A DNA stretch of 12,475 nt from Bdellovibrionales bacterium. GTDB lineage: Bacteria; Bdellovibrionota; JAFGOL01. Made by a program: the position numbers and the translations under genes. Each line of letters begins with the position of its first letter. Position 1 is the stretch's first letter. The notes under the pieces are model-generated. The model worked only from the letters and a program-made list of their open reading frames with translations, made no database searches and was not told the DNA's origin. Shown here one piece after another: positions 6,601 through 11,600 of this stretch. The stretch spans positions 1-12,475 of the forward strand of contig JAKLHL010000024.1 in assembly GCA_022710165.1 (NCBI GenBank), written 5' to 3'.

Positions 6601-8762
6601 GAAAAATCAATGAACCTGCCAATAACATCTTTCGTAACATCCCCTCTTTCAATATGCCAGACCGAGCCACACAAATTAACGATCAAAGTCCATTCAGACT
6701 CTCTGATCTCTGGCATCTCTGGACTGTACTGCATATAAAATTCCATGCTTGGAAGTAAACTTGGCAGCTTAGAAATAGATTCCAACATATCTTTAACATC
6801 AGAAAGGTTCTTGAACTGTTTTATGTCATCCAGCCAAACAAGGACTTTAGCTATATCGATCTGTTTTAAATAATCTTCAAAGTAGCGCTCCTCGCGCGAA
6901 CGCATAAAGTTATACTCCCTCTTAGCAACAAGTTCAGGAGCACCCGGCCATACAGCCTCAGGTCCACTAGCGAATACTTTTAAAAGGTCCCTTACGTCAT
7001 CCTTGTAGCTTGGACTGCTCTTATCAAAAGCGCCCAACGGATCATTTATCAAAAGATCGCTGGGACGGTTCTCAGTCTCTAGGCCAAATAAAAAAGCATA
7101 AGCTTTTTTAAGTTCTTCTGCAGGAAGTGTTTGTGATCCTTTTATTTCTAAAAGATGTTCAATAGCTTCTTTGCTGAGGTCCTTTCCTCCAAATTCTTTT
7201 TTAGACCGCCAAAAGACCATCCAGTCCTTGAAAGAAGAAGCGTTCCTATACGCCAGATCTTCCCTGGCCTTAATGGCCTCTTTAACCCTTTCGTCGTCAG
7301 GGCTAAACAATCTAAATATTCTTTGTACATCTGGATAAGGAAAGAAGACACCCTCGGAACTTAAGGTTATCCCATATATAACCTGGCCGTTATCCCTCAT
7401 CAAACGCAAAAGGATGGCATCACTGCAGCCAAGAGAAAGCATCATATATGCTATACCGGATCTTTTGTTTGTACTGAATTCTTGCTTTATCCATTCAAAC
7501 CAGTCAACGTTCATCTTGTGGTTAAAAAGGCTAGGCCAATCATATTTGTTCAAAATATTATCTCTTACGTCTGAAAAATTGAACCTTAGCTGGGCTGTCT
7601 TGTCTATTATATCCTGAACGTTCTTCAAGGCCTCGTCGTAGCTTTTGGAGTTTATAAAATTATTTATGGAGCTCTCAACACCCTTCAAATAAGGCCCAAC
7701 CGGCGGCATTAACTTACCTGATGACAAATAAGTATTAAAGCCTTCCTTGCTTACCTGTAACCCATTTTCCACTGACTCCCTTATGTATGCCAGCGCATAC
7801 AAAAGATGTGTGCAGCTTTCTGAGAGCTCTTTTTCAGGATAAGTGCCCCTGTTAGTCCTATCCAAGATAACATATTTAGTCCTTATAAGCTCACTTGCGA
7901 ACAAAACCATAGGATCGGCGTTAGGGCTGTCTGTGAGGACAACTTTATCACCGTCGCTGTATATCTTTATTAGCCTGTCTGCAAAGGCCCTAAAGTCATC
8001 GGGTTCTTTTAACTCAAATATAATGGTCGATCTAAGGTCGTGGGCTATCTTATACTTGATCTTAGTTTCTAGCTCTTTTGCACGGACTTCTTTATTGATC
8101 CTGAGGGAGACCTCCTTTATTTTTGGGTCTATCAGGGTCTTCTCTTTATTGAACTTTATCCCCTTCTTATAGATACTTGTAAGTATGGCATCAACAACGA
8201 GCTGCCTGTCCTTAACGTCGCCGTGTGGATCATTAAGTATTTCGAATAAAAGTTTATCTGAGACCTTTATATCATTTTGACGCTTATCTCCAGGAGCACG
8301 TTCATCAGCAGATTTAGCTATTTTGTCGAAGACCCCAGAAGCACTCTCAGGATTATAGCCGCCGTATACAAGCATATAAACCGGTATTGCGTCAGCACTG
8401 AATTCTTCACCCTTGAAAGTAGCACCTAGATTATACCTCTTGTCTATCTCTTCGTGGACAAGTTCGTGCCCAAGTACATATGCCAGTTCGTCCTCGTTCT
8501 CAAACAATTCTATGAGACCACTAGTTATCCCTATGGTGACTTTCCCGTCATTATATTTTGTACAATATGCGTTTGGTATCCTGGATGGGACCAGTTTATA
8601 AGTTATGGCCCTTTCCTTGACATTGTATTTCTTGAAAAGTTTTTTTGTTATCTTCTGCATGTAGTTATTGAACAGCTTAGACTCTTCATCGGTCTGTGCA
8701 AAACAAGCACCGGACAAAAAGAACACTGAAAGGAATATGAATAATAATTTTCTCAATTTCAC
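3252..8762 (-). CDS. giant exported protein: M48 metallopeptidase, long helical region, ABC1/UbiB-like kinase fold and shared C-terminal domain
   Basis: 1836 residues if started at GTG 8762, against roughly 250-500 for usual M48 proteins. The order is: signal peptide 1-22 (cleavage before Gln23); M48 domain about 30-150 with zinc motif HELVH at 99-103 and the third ligand in EEFSADAI at 119-126; a helical, repeat-like stretch of about 1100 residues that I cannot assign; an ABC1/UbiB-like domain about 1251-1531; an acidic Tyr-rich linker 1648-1667; and a C-terminal domain 1698-1836 shared with the next gene. ABC1 signs are VAIRLMR at beta-3, NELD (1334-1337), DADPHGSN (1434-1441) and FDYGE (1453-1457). 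No later membrane helix is evident, so all domains should be outside the cytoplasm, probably the periplasm. The frame also opens upstream to GTG 8819, but only the later start gives a normal signal peptide. TTG 8756 is the rival start and has better spacing from GAGG. The protease call is firm; the kinase call is moderate. Confidence 0.9.
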   Translation of the reverse strand: MKLRKLLFIFLSVFFLSGACFAQTDEESKLFNNYMQKITKKLFKKYNVKERAITYKLVPSRIPNAYCTKYNDGKVTIGITSGLIELFENEDELAYVLGHELVHEEIDKRYNLGATFKGEEFSADAIPVYMLVYGGYNPESASGVFDKIAKSADERAPGDKRQNDIKVSDKLLFEILNDPHGDVKDRQLVVDAILTSIYKKGIKFNKEKTLIDPKIKEVSLRINKEVRAKELETKIKYKIAHDLRSTIIFELKEPDDFRAFADRLIKIYSDGDKVVLTDSPNADPMVLFASELIRTKYVILDRTNRGTYPEKELSESCTHLLYALAYIRESVENGLQVSKEGFNTYLSSGKLMPPVGPYLKGVESSINNFINSKSYDEALKNVQDIIDKTAQLRFNFSDVRDNILNKYDWPSLFNHKMNVDWFEWIKQEFSTNKRSGIAYMMLSLGCSDAILLRLMRDNGQVIYGITLSSEGVFFPYPDVQRIFRLFSPDDERVKEAIKAREDLAYRNASSFKDWMVFWRSKKEFGGKDLSKEAIEHLLEIKGSQTLPAEELKKAYAFLFGLETENRPSDLLINDPLGAFDKSSPSYKDDVRDLLKVFASGPEAVWPGAPELVAKREYNFMRSREERYFEDYLKQIDIAKVLVWLDDIKQFKNLSDVKDMLESISKLPSLLPSMEFYMQYSPEMPEIRESEWTLIVNLCGSVWHIERGDVTKDVIGRFIDFSNKFDLWPRDTKKFDAAYNSLLKLSDVRESSNPLIERNIKNILSETPDMTNRLSSVFYLYKISHSDFVIDHILEIGTGLERSEKIHNIFINYIYEYSKTMYSEQKMDALLDLYMELFVKELPLKEQILKMHSVMARIALEYPANYYVLNKINAWIVDSIRNSGMDFDAKMELITSLLLDPSVYVDKFDPEYKGDEKLSQGDMSSAGLYYKRSNNPSVTKSKQPLLDLLSETLLQKYGLHTDAEDKKAYAQLIKSKVKGLMKNVEIGSGVKYDLGQILARDLVSQEKLSEYLDFYASRKTSVNKIRDVFSFNAHIKASGWEYFFSKYIKTKERAETFIDFLGNPVTEETLTKTVDVFSNEHNNMDQEEKKKLQEELVKRYNDYWYSPFEAQVVIMSKFLKEVSLKWENVFDYLFDKTVIQNGAESDKAKLAFKCYAEALPEYSRFFMFASFLIAGKNDSKGSSGMNDVPTALARIAEYDDNPVVRKLAQQVHSSPYVPNNIRKAFSRFKGHSSEPTRMEVWNLFNTNVPKQIRNKFQYLGKILGAGKSFIVVEGKLKDNGLVAIRLMRDNSDKKIEDSYEILKKAINNMGRHPELNDVLKVLSPLVDNAYEQSSNELDMTRSAEQSELSYKQYKGSSVIIDGVKVEFDPARWMYYGDNMIPDMNDKKVAYSIMELIPNKTFNDLKEQKAEIDFKTIAKAVLAIELGYMLTGNTIDADPHGSNRNVYGDNSVGIFDYGERTIVPPSDEAKLYLGKVIARIYEEALKQNNDVSFIGNVFEAAVLESESMGKEVNSYIRNIYYMMLALNDYIKELDFSTNEDASFIEDLFSSVNKEGYIDEMIRKGFMDNLSVQQKTAIGLKLFGSLFSFVKKEQAPKVKIVFGSESLPIKPKFLPLSEDDVNKLIDESNNAIKNKVKPRKWVKKGKGSRYYEDDDYYEDDYTNDDIYEDDLVKPDRTTLNKLPFDNVTKRSDPASFMSLLQKHMPELCSGNDIEASVDNFMEHIAEEDGALSAKDNIILFGEYGEMGREGGLYDHLAKNEPDLALLIGILVYANELDSERALSEVVRMVFVDNGVMYADGSVKDESRLDIKSLETVSKMTFNPAMMERVTKGTKLIIKR
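3762..3821 (-). other. acidic Tyr/Asp/Glu linker in the giant exported protein
   Basis: Residues 1648-1667 are almost only Tyr, Asp and Glu, with repeated YEDD units. They follow a Lys/Arg-rich stretch (KPRKWVKKGKGSR). The DNA here is an imperfect run of ATC/TTC-type triplets on the plus strand. It separates the ABC1-like part from the shared C-terminal domain and is most likely a flexible linker. Confidence 0.75.
4170..5012 (-). other. ABC1/UbiB-like kinase-fold domain
   Basis: The motifs run in ABC1 order. LGAGKSFIVVEGKL and DNGLVAIRLMR match the nucleotide-loop and beta-3 region (family: A-rich loop, then VAVKVQRP). NELDMTRSA matches ELDxxxEA. MELIPNKTFNDL matches the hinge region (MEYVDG). 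GNTIDADPHGSN at 4440-4463 matches the catalytic loop HADPHPGN with Asp-to-Asn spacing kept. IFDYGE matches the metal-binding DFG. The beta-3 lysine is Arg and the A-rich loop is replaced by a Gly-containing one, so activity is uncertain. The call rests on motif order, not on a search. Confidence 0.65.
8313..8675 (-). other. M48 zinc metallopeptidase domain of the giant exported protein
   Basis: HELVH is encoded at 8454-8468, inside the context VLGHELVHEE. About 15 residues later comes GEEFSADAIPVYML..GGYNP, the usual M48 pattern in which the Glu is the third zinc ligand. The preceding ITSGLIELFENEDELAYVLGHE is also typical. All catalytic residues are present, so an active protease is expected. 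BepA/LoiP-like periplasmic M48 proteases are the closest functional comparison. Confidence 0.92.
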
Positions 8763-8906
8763 ACACCTCAATAAACCAATGGCATTAGCAACACCTATAT
8801 AATGCAAGAACTCTGCCACAAGCTAAAGTCAACAATATCAATTATTTATAGCTTTTAGCGGTGTCCCGGATCTATACTGCTGGCAAATATGGATACACTA
8901 CTCTTG
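8763..8906. promoter_or_regulatory. divergent intergenic region between the M48 fusion gene and hpt
   Basis: On the minus strand GAGG (8766-8769) lies 3 bases before GTG 8762 and 9 bases before TTG 8756, serving the large gene. An 8-base element, TTGTTGAC, occurs once on each strand (8828-8835 minus, 8904-8911 plus), pointing outward toward the two genes. The minus copy contains TTGACT, a possible -35. The nearest AT-rich -10 candidate (TATATA near 8797-8802) is too far for standard spacing, so that promoter is uncertain. No RNA gene or terminator is seen. Confidence 0.4.
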
Positions 8907-8916
8907 TTGACAACAA
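8904..8916. repeat. short inverted repeat over the hpt -35 element
   Basis: TTGTTG-A-CAACAA is a perfect 6+6 inverted repeat around one base, and it contains the -35 hexamer of the hpt promoter. It could be an operator. The short length makes chance possible. Confidence 0.35.
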
Positions 8917-8935
8917 TCTTAAGGGGCTTTATTTA
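8907..8935 (+). promoter_or_regulatory. promoter for hpt, probably giving a leaderless transcript
   Basis: A perfect -35 TTGACA (8907-8912), a 17-base spacer and a weak -10 TATTTA (8930-8935) are followed by only 6 bases before ATG 8942. A normal start site 6-8 bases past the -10 falls on or next to the start codon. No Shine-Dalgarno site precedes hpt, which agrees with a leaderless message. Confidence 0.6.
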
Positions 8936-8941
8936 TCTTAA

Positions 8942-9517
8942 ATGGCTAAAGATAAAAAATACAAAGTTGTGCCTTTCCTTTCAAGAAAAGAGATAGAGAT
9001 CATCTGTAAGGACCTTGGCGAACAAATAAGTAATGACTATTCCCATTACGTCACAGACAAAATAGAACAGAACGATGACCCAAGGATAGTTGCCCTTTGC
9101 ATACTTAAAGGCGGACTTTTCTTTGTCGCTGACATACTAAGGAACATAAAGATACCATTCGTGATAGATTTCGTTAAACTATCAAGCTACGGGAAAGACA
9201 CCCGTTCAAGCGGAACAGTCACTATACTTCAGGACATATCCACGGACATTCGCGACAAGGACATCATTATATTCGACGAGATAGTGGACAGCGGAAGGAC
9301 CCTTTCCTTCTATATAGAAAGGCTAAAAGCCGCAGAGCCAAGATCAATAAGAGTGTGTACGCTGATAGATAAAAAAGGCTGCCGTTCAGCAGACAGCAAC
9401 GTAACTGCAGACTATGTAGGCATAGATGCAGGAGAAGAATTCCTTATAGGTTACGGTCTTGATCTTGGTGAAAGGTACAGGAACCTCCCGGACATTTACC
9501 AGCTGATAGAACAGTAA
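8942..9517 (+). CDS. hpt: hypoxanthine (guanine) phosphoribosyltransferase
   Basis: The protein is 191 residues, normal for bacterial HPRT (about 180-200). HPRTs convert hypoxanthine or guanine plus PRPP to IMP or GMP in cytosolic purine salvage. Seen in order: the LKGG loop (55-58) with following FFVADILR, the flexible loop region KLSSYGKDTRSSGTV (79-93), the PRPP loop FDEIVDSGRTL (111-121), and the C-terminal block FLIGYGLDLGERYRNLPDI (167-185). This last block is very typical of HPRT, not of other type I phosphoribosyltransferases. The acidic pair in the PRPP loop is Asp-Glu; most homologues have Glu-Asp. The ATG at 8942 is the only good start, has no Shine-Dalgarno site, and sits about where transcription should begin. 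Guanine versus hypoxanthine preference cannot be read. Confidence 0.94.
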   Translation: MAKDKKYKVVPFLSRKEIEIICKDLGEQISNDYSHYVTDKIEQNDDPRIVALCILKGGLFFVADILRNIKIPFVIDFVKLSSYGKDTRSSGTVTILQDISTDIRDKDIIIFDEIVDSGRTLSFYIERLKAAEPRSIRVCTLIDKKGCRSADSNVTADYVGIDAGEEFLIGYGLDLGERYRNLPDIYQLIEQ

Positions 9518-9673
9518 GTCCCTGCTAAAAATTTATACAGACACCTTAAAATTTAGTCATCTTTAGGACCTCTCCTTTTTAAATAAGTTCTTATAATCTT
9601 TGTTTTATTATTGATGGCCTACTATTTGCATAAAAGTTCTTAGAGGGGTTTAACTTCGGAGGTCTATCTTTAG
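9518..9673 (+). promoter_or_regulatory. intergenic region with possible promoter and ribosome binding site for the 174-residue exported protein
   Basis: GGAGG at 9658-9662 lies 11 bases before ATG 9674, slightly long but usable. A perfect TATAAT is at 9592-9597, but no -35 is recognisable at 16-18 bases upstream, so it is only a candidate in an AT-rich stretch. A 9-base direct repeat, AAGTTCTTA, occurs at 9585-9593 and 9634-9642. I see no convincing terminator for hpt: the only candidate near 9565-9580 has a 4-base stem. Confidence 0.35.
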
Positions 9674-10198
9674 ATGAAAGAACTTCTCTTTGCAATTTTA
9701 ATTGCATGTTTTTCCTTTCCGATCTTAGCACAAGATAATCCCGCCACCAGAATGATCGACCTTGAAGAATCCTTAATAGGATCGATAAAGAACGGTGACG
9801 AAATAAGATCACAACAGATAATAGATGAACTATCATACTGCCACTACGAGATGGACCCGATAATAAGGGACGCTGTAAAGAACTCTATCGCAGCAGCCAT
9901 GGGCCAGGACGCCTCTATAGATTACAAGACCGTAGGCGAGGAATGCAAGGAGATAAGTTTTTCTTGGAGCAGGATAATACCTGAAAGCAAAAGGGAAAGG
10001 ATAAAAGAAGTAGAGGCCTTACTGCTCTCAACATATCCTGAGGCTAAAGAGCAGGAAGAACAGTTCAGACTAAGGATATATGAGCTTTTGATCTCATATC
10101 TTTACGGCGGTATGGAGAACGTACCTTCAGACAAGAAAGATGTAACGATAGACCCCAATAGATGCATGATATCCAGACCTTTAAATAACGCTTATTAA
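9674..10198 (+). CDS. small exported protein of unknown function
   Basis: The protein has 174 residues. Residues 1-19 are a Sec signal peptide (MKELLFAILIACFSFPILA), with cleavage likely before Gln20. The cysteine within it, C12, has no typical lipobox around it, so a lipoprotein is unlikely. The mature part is predicted mostly helical and charged, with three cysteines (56, 91, 164) that could allow one disulfide. I recognise no domain. GGAGG lies 11 bases before the ATG. It is followed at 15 bases by the stop of a convergent gene, so it is probably a single-gene transcript or a distal extension of hpt. The signal peptide resembles those of the two exported proteins at 2126-8762, but the mature parts show no evident similarity to them. 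Confidence 0.82.
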   Translation: MKELLFAILIACFSFPILAQDNPATRMIDLEESLIGSIKNGDEIRSQQIIDELSYCHYEMDPIIRDAVKNSIAAAMGQDASIDYKTVGEECKEISFSWSRIIPESKRERIKEVEALLLSTYPEAKEQEEQFRLRIYELLISYLYGGMENVPSDKKDVTIDPNRCMISRPLNNAY

Positions 10199-10213
10199 AA
10201 CAGGGGACTTCTT

Positions 10214-10660
10214 TTAATAGATTATCTCTATATTGTTACGTTTGCAGAACGCAATAAGAGCAAGCCGTGTTTTTTCTGGCCTTGAGAACCTCTCTATGTT
10301 TATCAAAAGATTCTTCATCTTTGAGCCTTCATCCAAATATTCAACCAAACAATACTGTCTATCTATCATAGTAAAGAACAGGACCTTAAAATACATCCGC
10401 TTTATCCTTGAGGCATCAAGCTCTATCCTGAAATAAGTTGGAAGTTCCTTGTGAGAATAGGTAAGTTTAGTCCCTTCGGTCTTAACATAGCTTGTCTTGG
10501 TCCAGATGAACTTCATCGCACAGATTATGAAAGGAAGGTATACGTCCGTTATAAAACCCGGCATCAGCTTATATCTTATGACCACATAAAAGCCTATGAC
10601 GACAAGGAACATCCACTTGTCGGTAAAGAACCTGTACGAGTATTTCTCACTGGTTGACAT
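10214..10660 (-). CDS. small membrane protein, two transmembrane helices, possible bacterial PH-like domain
   Basis: The protein has 148 residues from ATG 10660. This start is preferred over the longest frame (10738) because GGGGTG lies 8 bases upstream (10669-10674) and the extra N-terminus overlaps the divergent gene. Hydrophobic segments at about 16-30 and 38-52 form a hairpin with a short loop. The rest (55-148) is soluble and alternates short beta-like runs, ending in a helix (RPEKTRLALIAFCKRNNIE). Two helices followed by such a domain is the layout of YcxB-like or bacterial PH-domain membrane proteins. That comparison is by pattern only. A weak promoter candidate lies at 10716-10743 (TTGCGA, 16 bases, TATTAA). 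It is divergent from the PAP2-like gene, whose promoter overlaps its start. Confidence 0.72.
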   Translation of the reverse strand: MSTSEKYSYRFFTDKWMFLVVIGFYVVIRYKLMPGFITDVYLPFIICAMKFIWTKTSYVKTEGTKLTYSHKELPTYFRIELDASRIKRMYFKVLFFTMIDRQYCLVEYLDEGSKMKNLLINIERFSRPEKTRLALIAFCKRNNIEIIY

Positions 10661-10682
10661 AGTCACTGCACCCCAATAAACT
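10654..10682 (+). promoter_or_regulatory. promoter for the PAP2-like/msbA-like operon, probably nearly leaderless
   Basis: A perfect -35 TTGACA (10654-10659), an exact 17-base spacer and -10 TAAACT (10677-10682, 4 of 6 to consensus) precede ATG 10692 by 9 bases, giving a leader of about 0-3 bases. There is no Shine-Dalgarno site. The -35 overlaps the start codon of the divergent minus-strand gene and the spacer holds its ribosome binding site, so the two genes may interfere. Confidence 0.65.
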
Positions 10683-10691
10683 AGCCGCGAA

Positions 10692-11600
10692 ATGCCAGAA
10701 ACAGGATCACGCCCATTAATAAGGACCGAAGACGTCATCGCAATGCTGATGATAATACCATCACTTTGGGTGACAAGTCCATCTGAGTATTACAGCCTTT
10801 TTAACGGCAATATAATCCTCTCAAAGCACACAACGGCGCTACTTTTGCTGTTCATTTTCGCCCTGCTTGCGGCTCTGTATCAGAACAGGGTCCAAAGGAT
10901 AATAGATACCATAAAATCCGGGGTCAAGATCCCCGAGGTTACCATACAGGACCAGACCGTTCATCTTTGGAAGACAAAGTTCCAGGTGCTTAATGCCATA
11001 AGGGACTACCTGCCCTTCCTGCTTTGCATGCTAGCATACCAAAGGATCGTCACACTAATACCGCACTCACCTCACGCAGGCCTTGATAAGTTCTTCATGC
11101 AGATAGACGCTGATGTGGTCAATAATTTCAGGAACTACATAATAGGCCATTTTGGGACTTACAAAAGTTTTAACGACTTCCTGCACATCCTATACAAGAC
11201 CTATATGATCTCTGTGCCTTTCGTGGCCATATATCTTTACATATTCAAGGAATACAGAAAATTCAGGGAATTCCTGCTCGCTATAGTTGCAGGACTTATA
11301 CTCTCTCTCCTGGTAGATCTTTTTCTTCCAAGCATAGGAATGGATATATATACCAAAAAATTCCATGTTCACTGGGACGGGAGCATAAGTATCCCATCGC
11401 TGTATACCGCAATAGTGCTTTTCTACTCATTCAAGGTAGGCAAGACGCTTACGACGTTCTTTTTACCTTTCTCTATCCTTTTCTTCTTGGCTGACATACT
11501 CTCGTACTCAAATTATTTTGCCGCAATAATAACAAGCATAATCCTGGCAGCGATATCTATACCAACAGCTAGGCTGCTTATCTGGAGGTCACGACGTTGA
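10692..11600 (+). CDS. PAP2-like (Aur1/Ipt1-type) integral membrane protein with degenerate catalytic motifs
   Basis: The protein has 302 residues with about seven hydrophobic segments (near 14-27, 47-63, 105-122, 167-185, 193-213, 235-247 and 253-292). The segment IRDYLPFLLCMLAYQRIVTL (103-122), followed by LDKFFMQIDADVV (131-143), resembles the PAP2_3/Aur1-like family, which moves or removes phospho-head groups of lipids. ISIPSLYTAIVL (233-244) aligns with the catalytic PSLH block and YSNYFAAI (272-279) with the HYxxD block. In both, the histidine is absent (Tyr and Asn in place). It is therefore probably not a phosphatase, and may be a lipid-binding or structural relative. The start follows a strong promoter without a Shine-Dalgarno site. 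Its stop overlaps the start of the ABC exporter, suggesting a joint role in envelope lipid handling. The fold call is moderate. Confidence 0.75.
   Translation: MPETGSRPLIRTEDVIAMLMIIPSLWVTSPSEYYSLFNGNIILSKHTTALLLLFIFALLAALYQNRVQRIIDTIKSGVKIPEVTIQDQTVHLWKTKFQVLNAIRDYLPFLLCMLAYQRIVTLIPHSPHAGLDKFFMQIDADVVNNFRNYIIGHFGTYKSFNDFLHILYKTYMISVPFVAIYLYIFKEYRKFREFLLAIVAGLILSLLVDLFLPSIGMDIYTKKFHVHWDGSISIPSLYTAIVLFYSFKVGKTLTTFFLPFSILFFLADILSYSNYFAAIITSIILAAISIPTARLLIWRSRR
11584..11589 (+). promoter_or_regulatory. ribosome binding site fixing a TTG start for the ABC exporter
   Basis: GGAGGT lies within the last codons of the PAP2-like gene, 7 bases before TTG 11597. The nearest ATG in frame (11609) would be 19 bases away, so TTG is the likely start. 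Confidence 0.75.

Noticed and set aside
3274..8729. Many short plus-strand open frames lying opposite the giant gene
   Set aside because: They lack ribosome sites, show no recognisable domains, and are explained as antisense shadows of one continuous coding frame.
8763..8819. Longer N-terminus of the giant protein starting at GTG 8819
   Set aside because: The added 19 residues would precede a standard signal peptide and the region looks like promoter and leader. GTG 8762 or TTG 8756 follows GAGG directly.
8820..8941. Small RNA, riboswitch or tRNA in the divergent intergenic region
   Set aside because: No cloverleaf, conserved aptamer-like core or long stem was found by eye; promoter elements account for what is seen.
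9565..9580. AGGA/TCCT hairpin followed by T-run as the hpt terminator
   Set aside because: The stem is only 4 base pairs with a 4-base loop, too weak to call.
10661..10738. Longer start at 10738 for the small minus-strand membrane protein
   Set aside because: It would overlap the divergent PAP2-like gene and has no clear ribosome site. ATG 10660 has GGGGTG at 8 bases.
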